Positions 28,101 to 36,206 of a stretch of DNA of 64,000 bases are shown piece by piece; positions within the stretch are counted from its first letter, which is position 1, and each line of letters opens with the position of its first letter. The position numbers and the translations under genes are program-made. Source of the DNA: Prevotella sp. UBA4330 (lineage in GTDB: Bacteria; Bacteroidota; Bacteroidia; Bacteroidales; Bacteroidaceae); NCBI GenBank assembly GCA_002394385.1, contig DGTS01000002.1, positions 1 to 64,000 on the forward strand, read 5' to 3'. The notes under the pieces were generated by a model. The model was not told the DNA's origin, ran no database searches, and saw only the letters and a program-made list of their open reading frames with translations.

Positions 28101-28733
28101 GGGGAAGGCAGTGAATATGGCGTAGAAATACTTCACGAACTTCGGGTTGCGCTCCCATAGGTTGCGCCACTCTCCGAAGAGCACCTTTCCCTGCTCCACC
28201 TGTATCTGCTGCATGCAATTGGCGTTAGGAGAGGCCATGAACAGCGAGGCTGGCGAGGTGCTTCCCACCACCTGGTTGTTATACGTTATGAAGTAAATCG
28301 ACATGTTCTGCGAGAAGTTGTATGCCGAAGCATCCTGGTCGATGAACATCTTGAGTGTCTCGCCCAGCAAACGGTGCGACTCGTCGCCAAGCAACATCTG
28401 CAGGTGGTTCATGTTCCACTCCACGAGTTGCACTCCGTACATCGACTTCATCTCGTCGAAGTTGTAGAACATCTGCGCAATGTCGAGAGCGTACGACACG
28501 AGACGCATGTCCATGCGCGAACCCAGCAACCGTTGGTCCTTTGCGATGTGCTCGAATGCATTCTTCACAAGGTCGAGTTGTGCAAAAGGACTTGGGATGG
28601 CAGTCTTCGGATTCTCTGCCTGACCGCCATTAGGATCTTTTATCGCCTTGATGTCGTCCTCGTTATATTGTCCTGTCAGCGAGAACCAGTCCTCGCCGTT
28701 GCTTTTCTGATTGTATGATAGTACCTTGTCCAT
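25197..28733 (-). CDS. 1178-residue protein with actin/Hsp70-fold ATPase domain (SrfB-like)
   Basis: The C-terminal half carries the full set of actin/Hsp70 nucleotide motifs: phosphate-1 VDFGTTNTHVEY (about 611-622), phosphate-2 SIDIGGGTSDIAIF (about 828-841) and adenosine FSGTGSKVLD (about 978-987). Residues 1-600 are an unrecognised region with few low-complexity parts. Architecture is reminiscent of SrfB-type proteins, but I cannot confirm homology by eye. No signal peptide or membrane helix: cytoplasmic. Its start lies 3 bp after the stop of the tubulin-like gene, so the two are tightly coupled. The domain should bind ATP and could polymerise or act as a conformational switch. Confidence 0.75.
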   Translation of the reverse strand: MDKVLSYNQKSNGEDWFSLTGQYNEDDIKAIKDPNGGQAENPKTAIPSPFAQLDLVKNAFEHIAKDQRLLGSRMDMRLVSYALDIAQMFYNFDEMKSMYGVQLVEWNMNHLQMLLGDESHRLLGETLKMFIDQDASAYNFSQNMSIYFITYNNQVVGSTSPASLFMASPNANCMQQIQVEQGKVLFGEWRNLWERNPKFVKYFYAIFTAFPELKKMCSEVNNYLIENFKVMERIGPDYAKTRSEIISEIGNPEAADQESAMKARDYLNRNYIQIENGVNVLGFPLYQCRPEDVNAAIAQSDFVIVPSQPDAIADPRKPLVLQNNLSTLTSDPFIYVTYPWDNATVITPEMYAEHDINKRILPATTHQYPWLTDDDFFQPTMIKLDFPIDKDCFFDGNTKPFSRDVDDNSFLLPLKPTFFKYFTMKDLMTGTIAGQPIFEMQHMRIGGQEAVKAILRIRVKKTEKSPYSFITMQRTYVESVNGDLTYDRTNDYGKFISVSFALGVFPFVKRADINRYHVQLIDRALSGLSGSDISLEFYRNGLREQIAEPVTRQRSLKRVKNMGSTYYSIESDFDLMNVVVTDDRGQRIAEGLVAPQWIENENGTAAFTFAVDFGTTNTHVEYTRDDQTPKPLMIDNESRERLVATLYNGSDSSKYLFEIVMRQEFVPKVLGDDYCFPQRTVLSECERLDASKIDRIEALGDANIPFIYEKESIGIGNRIIANLKWSTDPSNMKRILCYLTELALLMRAKVLLDGGDIRKTRLVWFYPLSMQKGNIGKLKTAWAQVMRSVFGLTATDENLIQMPESIAPYYFYKNHPDRFKAAASTVASIDIGGGTSDIAIFKENSDSPALLTSFRFAANAIFGDAYSDVPQGDSNPMVKKYVAYFKNLFDADEEKFDELNGIMDDITAKRKSEDINAFLFSVENNKVAKNNPVLSYNELLSNDSSLKLTFIYFYSTIIYYVANLMKKNGLQKPRNVMFSGTGSKVLDIVGSQEELNMLTKKIIELIYDEKYDAGAFSVIKEKNYPKQITCQGGLYQVADSKGMQQLAVVNERLSDYDNNIVTNFTLINREGITYADMKDDTLRKEIVTGIVDEVRQYNEFFSKLCDDMHVTDLFLVDMKSINTFRELVNQDLEHHFVQGWESTQKNQDEKNDNEKVADILFFYPIVGSMRYNLIENMI

Positions 28734-28736
28734 GTC

Positions 28737-30281
28737 CTAAACGATTGAGTTGTACTTCTTGTCGATGATTTTCTCGGTTGCGCGGTCCAGCAGGTCCATC
28801 AGTCGGAACATCACGTTGGCGTTGCTGTAGCGTGCCTGCTGTGAGGCAGCCTTCGACTCGGTGTTAAGTGCTTCCTGCATTGTCTTATACGATATCTTGC
28901 TCTTCAGGAATCCCGTCACCGGAGCAATGTCGGTGAGACAGTCGAACAACTCGCGAGTGTATAGATTGAACGGTGAGAACTGCCGCTTGTTCATAGCCAT
29001 CTCCTGCAGCCACTGGCGGTAGGCGGTGAAGAAACTGCCAGCCAGCGAAGTGTAGCCCGATGTGGTCAGGAATGAGCGCTGTATCTTAGGCATGTCGTCG
29101 GTGTATGCCATCTTTCCGATGTCTTCGCCGAAAGCGTAAGTGAGATACATGAATGCCAGGTGGAACTTTATCAGTTGTCGGTTGACAACGATGCGTGTGC
29201 GCTCGCCGAAGTCCATCAGCGAGAGGGCCATCTTGTCGTTGCGCAGTCCGTACTCCTTGAATGCCGCATTGCGCACACGTCCATTGTCGGTGCGCAACTT
29301 CTCGTCGCTCATCGAAAGGAAGTCGAGTATCGACAGCGCGCCTACATACTCTATGAAGTGTGCGTCGTTGCGTTGCCCGTTTTGCCCTGGGTCGTTCTTG
29401 TAAGGATTAGACACCACCTCGTCGCCGAGATAATAGCATGCGTTGACACTTGAGCCCAGCATGCCGTCCTTAGAGCCGGTGAGGTTGACGCGGTAGTAGT
29501 CGAGTGCCGATTTCGTCTTGCTGATGAAGTCGGCAATGGTTATCTGGCTGTTCTTGTCCTGCTCGATGTTGAAGTATGGCAGCACGGTGAGCGCGCCAAT
29601 CTTCGCGTCAACAAGTGTTCCCTTGTTGGCAATCGACGGATTATTCGCAGCGTTGCGTATGTTCTTCACTATGATGGGGTAGCCGGCGGCACCCGTACCA
29701 CCGAAGATGCTGCTCACGATGAACACACGGTCGTCGGCACTCAGCACATTGGCAAACTGCTTGAACTCCTCGGAGTCCTTGAACTGGTTGAGTGCAACGC
29801 TGCCGATGTTGGGGCTTCCCACAAAGCCGATGTCCATCTTCGTCTTCAGTTGTTCCTCGCTGAACAGCATACTGCACAACGCCTGGTTGGCGCTGTCGAG
29901 CGTGTTGTAACTGATGAAGTCGCGGAACTCCTTCGAGGCGATGCTCTCAAGATTGAACACGAAGGTGTCGTTTAGCACCGTGTCGCGGTTGAGGTCGCTC
30001 AGTGTCGAAATCTTTGTCGCGAAGAATCCGCGGTCTATCTTGTCGCTGCTCACATCGCCATAGATGCTCGTGCGAATGTCCTTATACCAGCGCAGCAGGT
30101 CGTCGGTGCGCTTCAGGTCTTCGTTTGCCTTGTGAGGGTCCATGATGATAGGTACCACTTCGAGGTCCTTCATCACCTGCCCGTTCTCGTCGATAGGACG
30201 AACGCCGGCGGCAAACTGCATTATCAGTGGCTTCAGCACTCGCGATCCGGTGCCTCCCACGAGGAAAAGAAACAGTCTCAT
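28737..30281 (-). CDS. Tubulin/FtsZ-like GTPase (Tubulin_2 type)
   Basis: A 514-residue cytoplasmic protein. It opens LFLFLVGGTGSRVLKP, a nucleotide-binding start like that of tubulin-family proteins, and has SSIFGGTGAAGYP (about 190-202), equivalent to the tubulin/FtsZ signature GGGTGS/TG. Length and motif spacing suggest the large Tubulin_2 family rather than FtsZ: no FtsZ C-terminal peptide, and residues 250-510 are helical and unlike FtsZ. It sits 3 bp before the actin-like gene. The GTPase and polymer-forming roles are inferred from the family. Confidence 0.8.
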   Translation of the reverse strand: MRLFLFLVGGTGSRVLKPLIMQFAAGVRPIDENGQVMKDLEVVPIIMDPHKANEDLKRTDDLLRWYKDIRTSIYGDVSSDKIDRGFFATKISTLSDLNRDTVLNDTFVFNLESIASKEFRDFISYNTLDSANQALCSMLFSEEQLKTKMDIGFVGSPNIGSVALNQFKDSEEFKQFANVLSADDRVFIVSSIFGGTGAAGYPIIVKNIRNAANNPSIANKGTLVDAKIGALTVLPYFNIEQDKNSQITIADFISKTKSALDYYRVNLTGSKDGMLGSSVNACYYLGDEVVSNPYKNDPGQNGQRNDAHFIEYVGALSILDFLSMSDEKLRTDNGRVRNAAFKEYGLRNDKMALSLMDFGERTRIVVNRQLIKFHLAFMYLTYAFGEDIGKMAYTDDMPKIQRSFLTTSGYTSLAGSFFTAYRQWLQEMAMNKRQFSPFNLYTRELFDCLTDIAPVTGFLKSKISYKTMQEALNTESKAASQQARYSNANVMFRLMDLLDRATEKIIDKKYNSIV

Positions 30282-30287
30282 CTATTC

Positions 30288-30359
30288 TTAAAGTTCAATG
30301 TTCAAAGTTCAAAGTTAAACGTTCAAAGTTCAAAGTTTAAAGTTCAAAGTTCAAAGTTT
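30288..30359. repeat. GTTCAAA tract between cluster genes
   Basis: About ten GTTCAAA/GTTTAAA units (7-bp period) fill the gap between the membrane-protein gene and the tubulin-like gene. The same unit recurs at 32325-32380 and 32500-32640. Confidence 0.75.
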
Positions 30360-30801
30360 ACTGCGGTATCGGTGTATGGCGGCAGTTGGAACTCCACCAT
30401 CTTATAGAGAATGACGCAATGATGAAGAGCAGTGCCTCAATGATGATGTTGAGGAGCGAGAATTGTATCAGTTGCGTGGTGAACTCGTAGTCGTACTCGC
30501 TGAACACGCTGTTAGGGTAGATAAAGTCTATGGCAACTGCGAATATCACGGCAATGCCGAGGAATATCAGCCAGTGATACCACCGTGCCCAACTCACTGA
30601 GTTGATGGCATAATAGTATATTGCGGCTGTTGTCAGTGCTATGCCCGAGTTTATCAGGGCAACTACGAGATACATATTCTCCTCGTACATTGCCTGTGAG
30701 AACTCGCTTTCATAATAGAGCAGTTCATAGATTTGCATCGAGAAGATGATGTACAGGGCGGTAACCACGAGCCCTGCGATAAGCAAAATACCGTTCTTCA
30801 T
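30358..30801 (-). CDS. Four-helix membrane protein of the cluster
   Basis: A 147-residue protein with four predicted transmembrane helices (about 4-24, 45-67, 74-93, 113-132) and short loops. No known family recognised. It lies 15 bp after the vWA lipoprotein gene and is separated from the tubulin-like gene by the GTTCAAA tract. It could be a membrane platform for the cluster's proteins. Confidence 0.65.
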   Translation of the reverse strand: MKNGILLIAGLVVTALYIIFSMQIYELLYYESEFSQAMYEENMYLVVALINSGIALTTAAIYYYAINSVSWARWYHWLIFLGIAVIFAVAIDFIYPNSVFSEYDYEFTTQLIQFSLLNIIIEALLFIIASFSIRWWSSNCRHTPIPQ

Positions 30802-30816
30802 TTCTGTGTAGTTGAA

Positions 30817-32319
30817 TTATCTTTTCATTTTCAGTTTCAGTTCAAAGTAGTATGGCTCTCCGTCAGACAGTTTCTTGTAACTGTCGTAGATGCCCTGCAG
30901 CAGGTATCTCAGTCCGAAGGTAGTGCCCGCAAAGCCTTCCGCCGCAAGGTTGGTGTCGTCGTCGGTAGAACTTGTTGCTATCCATTCCGGCAGACGGTTC
31001 AGCAGGCGTATGCTCACGTCCTGGTCTTGCTTCAGCCCGCTCGTTTTCAGCGTTATGATGTGAGTAGCGCGGTCCAGATATTTCTTGTTGTTCGCGTTGC
31101 GGTCGTCGGCGGTGATGGGGCGTATCGACATTATCTCTATCTTGTCCTCGCTTCTCACCAGATAGTTCTTGGCATCTGTCAGATAGTCGCTGTCAATGAG
31201 CATCTTGCCGAGGTTTACAGCCACCTCTATCTGCAAGTCGTCGGAGTTGCGGTCCGCCTTCACGTTCTCTATGCTTGTGATGCGCTCCGTCTGTCCCTTC
31301 GTCGGGCGGAACATGCCGCGGCTCTCCTTGCCCTTCAGCATAATGGTATAGAACGGCTTATAAGCATCGCTGGCATCAAAGAGATACTTATGCTCGAAGC
31401 CCTCCAGTTCGCCGAACTTCGAGAATGCGGCATACTGTGGGTCGTTCGTCAGGCGTGCAATGTCGTCGTTGTCGCCCACAATGAGCAGATAGTAAGGGCG
31501 TTTGCCGTTATACAAGGTGCCCTTCGACGGCGAGTTGTATGGGTAGTAGTTGCCCGCATAACTGCTCATCATCTTCATTATGAGCATCGACTTGTTTGCT
31601 GCCTTCTCCTTGAAGATGGCGTTCGCCACGCCCTCAGCCTCGTTCAGCACCTTCTGCTTGTTCACCGTCGTAAGGTCGCGCGTAGAGTAGATCATGTCCG
31701 ATGCCAGAATGCTCAGTTCGTTGCGCTCGTTCTTGTTCAGTATCGAGTCCAGAATTAGTCCGAAGTCGGTGTATTTCGGGTCGCCGATGCCTTCGGTTGT
31801 TTTGAAGATGTTGTTGTCCGTGATAAACTCCTTGTACGACTTCGGGTAGTTATACACTGCGTCGTTCACCACGAATATTATGTTGTCCTCGTTGTCAGAG
31901 GGCAGCGAGTTCAGCATCTTCACAATGGCTTTCTTGAACTCGCCCGATGTCTGCGGCGAGTCGTAACTCACCATCGAGCCCGAACGCTCCAGATAAAACT
32001 TCACGGTGAGGAAACGCTTGTCAGCCTTGCCCCAGAACGTGATGTCCTTCTCGTCCTTGCCTTTAGAGTAGAGTTTCTGTATATATTCCTTCACAGCCTC
32101 CTCGTCCAGACGTCCCTCCTTGTAGAACTCCTTCATGTGAGCCTTGTTCGCATCCATGAAGTCCGCTATCCTCTTCCAGTCGTCGCTGTCAATGGTGGCA
32201 TCGTCCTCCACCAGTTCGCGCACCAGCCCAGCCAGTTCCTTCTTTGAACTGTCAGAGCAAGAGCATACGAGCGGCAACGCCAATGCTGCCACAAAAGCAG
32301 TCTTTAAAAACCTTCTCAT
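30817..32319 (-). CDS. von Willebrand A domain lipoprotein with variant MIDAS
   Basis: A 500-residue protein with a lipoprotein signal (LPLVCSC, probable lipidated Cys21). A vWA-type domain starts near 103: VKFYLERSGSMVSY provides E111-x-S113-x-S115 where a classical MIDAS has D-x-S-x-S; Thr184 (KYTDFG) and Asp208 (LASDMIYS) complete the site. The Glu-for-Asp change may alter metal binding. The C-terminal 250 residues include a beta-rich domain of unknown family. Probably envelope-facing (periplasm or outer membrane), where it would sense or bind a partner for the tubulin/actin-like proteins. A TATTTTTG box at 32376-32383 may give it its own promoter. Confidence 0.75.
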   Translation of the reverse strand: MRRFLKTAFVAALALPLVCSCSDSSKKELAGLVRELVEDDATIDSDDWKRIADFMDANKAHMKEFYKEGRLDEEAVKEYIQKLYSKGKDEKDITFWGKADKRFLTVKFYLERSGSMVSYDSPQTSGEFKKAIVKMLNSLPSDNEDNIIFVVNDAVYNYPKSYKEFITDNNIFKTTEGIGDPKYTDFGLILDSILNKNERNELSILASDMIYSTRDLTTVNKQKVLNEAEGVANAIFKEKAANKSMLIMKMMSSYAGNYYPYNSPSKGTLYNGKRPYYLLIVGDNDDIARLTNDPQYAAFSKFGELEGFEHKYLFDASDAYKPFYTIMLKGKESRGMFRPTKGQTERITSIENVKADRNSDDLQIEVAVNLGKMLIDSDYLTDAKNYLVRSEDKIEIMSIRPITADDRNANNKKYLDRATHIITLKTSGLKQDQDVSIRLLNRLPEWIATSSTDDDTNLAAEGFAGTTFGLRYLLQGIYDSYKKLSDGEPYYFELKLKMKR

Positions 32320-32324
32320 ATATC

Positions 32325-32640
32325 CTTAAAGTTCAATGTTCAATGTTTAATGTTCAAAGTTCAAAGTTCAAAATGCAAAAATACATATTTCGCAAACGAA
32401 AACATCATTTCCTCTGCTATTTTTTGTTAAACAACCCTCAAAAGCCTAAAGTTCCGCTCGACCCGAAGTTCAAAGTAGGGGCTAACCTCCGTGTTAGCCC
32501 GCAAAGTTCAAAGTTCAAAGTTCCGCTCGACCCGAAGGGGCGCTTTCATAGCGAAGCGGAGAAAGAATGTTCAGAGTTCATAGTTTAAAGTAGGGGCTAA
32601 CCTCCGTGTAAGCCCGCAAAGTTCAAAGTTTAAAGTTCCT
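32325..32640. repeat. Repeat-packed spacer inside the cluster
   Basis: This 303-bp gap holds GTTCAATGTTCAA tracts (32325-32372), two direct copies of the GTAGGGGCTAACCTCCGTG family (32475-32500, 32590-32615), and CCGCTCGACCCGAAGG-type copies at about 32455 and 32523 (the longer one runs on into AGCGGAGAAAG). The stop codon of the upstream gene (32623) is itself repeat sequence (FKL stop from TTTAAACTTTGA). A possible promoter -7 box (minus strand TATTTTTG) is at 32376-32383. Confidence 0.75.
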
Positions 32641-33084
32641 TATCCACTTGATGTTGTCTATCCATTGTATGATGGGACCGATGACAGGCAGCGTGCGCGC
32701 TCCGCCCCATCTGAGGCGGTTCACCTCGTCGGGAAGCATGTGTGAGATGGCTGCGTTCATCTCTATTTCCGCCATTTCTTTCTTGCGCTCCCTGTCGCTG
32801 ATTTCCCTCGACTCTCTTTGCATTGTCTCCACAGCCTCCTCCACAGTCTCGCCAGTGCTTGTGACAAACCGGTTCTGGTGCTTGACAAACAGTCCGGAAT
32901 ACTCCTGATACAGAGGACTCTGCATAAACTTTGTGGCGAAGTCGGCATGGTCGGCACACCCATTAGCGAACTCTTCCACACGTGCGAAGTAAGCATCGAC
33001 ATCGCGCCTTGCGTCCCCGTCAAGACGAATCTGCTGCTCCACCGCGTCGCGGTATGGCTTTATCCAAAGTGAAATATCTTTCAT
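32623..33084 (-). CDS. First gene of the cluster, hypothetical helical protein
   Basis: A 153-residue acidic, mostly helical protein (MKDISLWIKPYRDAVEQQ...). A small hydrophobic C-terminal stretch (LPVIGPIIQWIDNIKW) could be an amphipathic membrane-touching helix. I do not recognise the family. It has the cluster's best promoter just upstream. Its last codons are GTTCAAA-repeat sequence, so the natural end may have been altered. Confidence 0.6.
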   Translation of the reverse strand: MKDISLWIKPYRDAVEQQIRLDGDARRDVDAYFARVEEFANGCADHADFATKFMQSPLYQEYSGLFVKHQNRFVTSTGETVEEAVETMQRESREISDRERKKEMAEIEMNAAISHMLPDEVNRLRWGGARTLPVIGPIIQWIDNIKWIRNFKL

Positions 33085-33114
33085 AAGTTAAGCGGTAAAA
33101 TGTTTTTGCGCCTA

Positions 33115-33145
33115 CAAAAATACGGAAAAAGGATGACACAACAAA
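33115..33145 (-). promoter_or_regulatory. Promoter at the head of the tubulin/actin-like cluster
   Basis: Minus strand: TTTG (33142-33145), 19 bp, TATTTTTG (33115-33122), 31 bases upstream of ATG 33084. It faces the divergent AraC gene, whose TAACTTTG -7 box is at 33186-33193. Confidence 0.7.
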
Positions 33146-33202
33146 CTTTTTGCACATCATTTTCGCCTCTTCAAAAGATTATTCGTAACTTTGCAAAAAG
33201 TT

Positions 33203-34079
33203 ATGTATAGTCTTAGAGAAGGATGGAAACTGATGCACGGGGATAATACCGTGAACCATTGGGACGGCATGATGCTCTGCAACGAGACTGATGCCACCCT
33301 CACCTTCCGTGCCAACAATATACAGGGATTTCTCGCCGCATACACCTTCACGCTCGTTATCGAGGGATGGCTGACCATTGTCTATAACGGGCAGGAACTC
33401 ACTCTGCAAGCCGACGACCTATACATCTACTCGCCAGGACTGCCCGTAACCATTATTTCTACGTCGGAGAACTATCACGGAATATGTCTGCTCGCCGACG
33501 AGCGAGCCACCATTGAAATGCCGTCGGTGAGAGATCTTGTGCGCATTGCATACCAGCCGATAGTGCAGTTGCACCAGCCGGTAGTGAAACTCCAGCACGA
33601 GACGGCGCTGAAAATGGCAAGCAAGATGCGCGAGATAATCACCTATCTGAACTCCGACCATATCTATAAGAGCGAAATAATACGAATGCTCTATGCCGTG
33701 TTCCTCCTCGACTTGCAGAACGCGCAGGAACAGGCAATAGATAATCATCCGGTGCCGCAACGGGTAGAGGAATTGTTCATAGACTTCATTCGTCTGCTGC
33801 CCGACCATTTTGCCCAGCATCACGACATTGGTTTCTATGCGTCGCGACTGAACATATCAAAGGTTTATCTCTCGCGCATAGTGAGACAGGTAACAGGGCG
33901 CCGTAGTAGGGTACATCGATCAAATGCTGCTTATGGAGGCGTCGTTCCAGTTGCGCACATCACAACTCAGCATAAGCCAGATTGCCGACCGTCTGCACTT
34001 CGCCGACACTCCTTCTTTCAGCAAGTTCTTCTCACGAATGAAGGGAATGTCGCCCAGAGAATACAGGGGACTTATTTAA
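33203..34079 (+). pseudogene. AraC-family regulator with frameshift in the DNA-binding domain
   Basis: Residues 1-230 read as a normal AraC sensor plus the first helix-turn-helix (DIGFYASRLNISKVYLSRIVRQVTG), then the frame leaves homology. The alternative frame from about 33901 to the TAA at 34077-34079 encodes the missing half (ISQIADRLHFADTPSFSKFF, then SRMKGMSPREYRGLI). The break fits loss of a CG pair in a GGGCGCGCC run near 33897. Its end meets the barrel gene on the other strand, overlapping by 8 bp. Assembly error must be excluded; if real, the regulator is inactive and the divergent cluster has lost a control gene. I rejected the TTG start at 33191 because it lies in the promoter. Confidence 0.8.
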
Positions 34080-36111
34080 GAACTCCCGCATCTTTGTCTT
34101 CAAGTTCTATTGTTCGGTTGATGTCGCGGTACTTCCTGCCATGAGAGAGTTTGATGGTGAAGTTCAACCCCACGTAGTTTCCTTGTTCTCCATCACGAAC
34201 AATATCGCGTTTTTGAAGGTTCTCATTCATCAGCCGCGCCTCATGAACAAGAGGATGGGCGTGGAAAGGATTGCGCAGGTAGAGTGAGACAGAGAAAGGA
34301 CCATGCTGATAACTCGCAACTGCTTGTATCTCAACACCGTTCTTGCCCCGTTGCTCGCCCTCCATCCAGCGCCATCCAGTGTCTGCATACGCCATCAATG
34401 ACCAGTTGCCAAGATATGCATTCACCATCATCGTGCCCTCAATGCTATTGTAACAATGGTGGTAGTCATTGCCCCGATTGTCGAAATGGGCATAAGTGTA
34501 CGCGAGAGTGGCATCCAGATGGTCGGGAATGATGTCGTAACGCACATAGCCGTTGCCAACAATCACATCGCAATGTGGCTGGTTCTCCTGAGTGTCAATA
34601 AAGACATTGTCGTCCGTTCGGATGTAGCGGTGCATGTTGGGATGGTGGTTCAACTTAGCGTAACCCTCCAACTGTACCGTCAGTCGCGGCATATTATAGT
34701 TCGCCTGCAAAGTATGCTCCGTCACAGCGGTGGGTTTCAACTCGGGGTTTCCCATCTGCATTTCCATAGAATTCAACCGAAATGCCACATCATTAACAAG
34801 CGCTATCTGCGAGGTGCGCATGCTGCGCTGGTAGTCATAACTAAGTCTCATGCCCTTACTCAGCGGGACACTCACCTTCACTCGCGGTCGGAAGACGTGG
34901 AAATCATGCTGATGCACGCCCTGACGATAGTAACGGCGACTGCCACCAAGCCCTGCAACGTATTGCAAACGCTTGAAGAGAGTGCCCGAAACCTGACCAA
35001 ACAAATATTGCTCGCTACTGCGGAAGAGCGACAACGACTGAGCATCGCCCGTATATTCGTTATCCGTGAGTTTCTGGTTATATTGCGCTCCTGCCGTCAG
35101 GGTGAAGGGCTTAAGCCTGTTTTCATAAATCACCTCACTCATCAACGACCACACTCGCCCTTTTACATTATATACATAGGGTGCCCCTTCATCGTAGGCG
35201 CTGTTGCTCTTTGTCGCAATATGGGTGACTGTGGCAGAGGCCGTCAACTTCTGATGATGTCCTAAGTCACGATGATAATATACATCGAAGGCAGGAGAAT
35301 GTCTGCGCCCGCTGTTCTCACGATGTGCAATGCTCGTGGAACGGTCGAAGATTTCTATTTCACGAAGACTCTTGTCTGGCAGCAGGTCACCGCTATACTT
35401 CATCCTCATCTGCAACACACGGCAGGAGTCGGCAATGCTATACGAGAGTCGCATGTTATGATTGAGCGACCGCTGACGAATGCTGAGGTCGTTTCTCATT
35501 ATAGTTCTGACCGAGCCATCTGTGAGATGATAATCCGCCTTCTCGTTAACCTTGCTGCCCCTCATGTCTTCATATCCTATGGAATAGTCGATGCCCCACT
35601 CGCTCTTACCCGTGTTGAACCTCCCGAAGAAACTGTCTGAGAACCCTCTGCGCGTGAGGTCGTGAGTGAGGTCGGCACCAACGGCATAACCACTTTGCGG
35701 TCGTTTCACCACGATGTTTATCGCGTATGCCACATCCTCGCCGTACCGGAGACCTGGACGGTCGGTATATTCGATGCGCACCACCGACGACATGTCTATC
35801 GATAGCATGTCTTCCATAGTGGCAGGCACATCATTTATACGCACATTCACCGTCCCGCGATTGTCCGTTGCGGTCAACGAGTGCGACGACTGGTCAACAC
35901 GAATGCCGTTAAGCAATAGTTTTCCTAACAAGGAATAGACGTTGCTGGAGTGTTTCAACTCCGTTTCTGACGGGAAAATCCATTGTGCGTCGTTCTTCTG
36001 TACCACCCTGTTTCCGCTCACGGTCACCTCTCCGACAGAGCCACCTTCCACCTGTGCCTCAGCAATAACATTGCCAAGCACCAACAATAAAACAAATATT
36101 GACTTCTTCAT
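34072..36111 (-). CDS. TonB-dependent-receptor-like outer-membrane beta-barrel protein
   Basis: A 679-residue protein. A signal peptide (1-20, VIAEAQ) precedes a plug-like domain (about 25-135, with VRINDVPATMEDMLSIDMSSVVRIEYTDRPG) and a 20+ strand barrel ending LNFTIKLSHGRKYRD. There is no CarboxypepD_reg N-terminal domain and no SusD partner, unlike SusC. It probably takes up or binds an unknown ligand. ATG 36111 starts the signal peptide. The upstream membrane-bound regulator gene is 95 bp away on the same strand. Confidence 0.85.
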   Translation of the reverse strand: MKKSIFVLLLVLGNVIAEAQVEGGSVGEVTVSGNRVVQKNDAQWIFPSETELKHSSNVYSLLGKLLLNGIRVDQSSHSLTATDNRGTVNVRINDVPATMEDMLSIDMSSVVRIEYTDRPGLRYGEDVAYAINIVVKRPQSGYAVGADLTHDLTRRGFSDSFFGRFNTGKSEWGIDYSIGYEDMRGSKVNEKADYHLTDGSVRTIMRNDLSIRQRSLNHNMRLSYSIADSCRVLQMRMKYSGDLLPDKSLREIEIFDRSTSIAHRENSGRRHSPAFDVYYHRDLGHHQKLTASATVTHIATKSNSAYDEGAPYVYNVKGRVWSLMSEVIYENRLKPFTLTAGAQYNQKLTDNEYTGDAQSLSLFRSSEQYLFGQVSGTLFKRLQYVAGLGGSRRYYRQGVHQHDFHVFRPRVKVSVPLSKGMRLSYDYQRSMRTSQIALVNDVAFRLNSMEMQMGNPELKPTAVTEHTLQANYNMPRLTVQLEGYAKLNHHPNMHRYIRTDDNVFIDTQENQPHCDVIVGNGYVRYDIIPDHLDATLAYTYAHFDNRGNDYHHCYNSIEGTMMVNAYLGNWSLMAYADTGWRWMEGEQRGKNGVEIQAVASYQHGPFSVSLYLRNPFHAHPLVHEARLMNENLQKRDIVRDGEQGNYVGLNFTIKLSHGRKYRDINRTIELEDKDAGVLK

Positions 36112-36206
36112 ATTTTGCAGTTGCATTTGATTTCTCAACCGCAAAAATATGAAGCATTTATAAAAGAGACCTTAAAAGCAACCTGACATTTGCCTGACAT
36201 TTAGAG

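Noticed and set aside
26877..28160. 427-codon frame opposite the actin-like gene
   Set aside because: Shadow of a well-supported gene with complete ATPase motifs.
25197..30281. Plasmid partition system (ParM or TubZ type)
   Set aside because: Proteins are far larger than plasmid filament proteins, no small DNA-binding adaptor or centromere repeat adjoins, and five partners are membrane or exported proteins.
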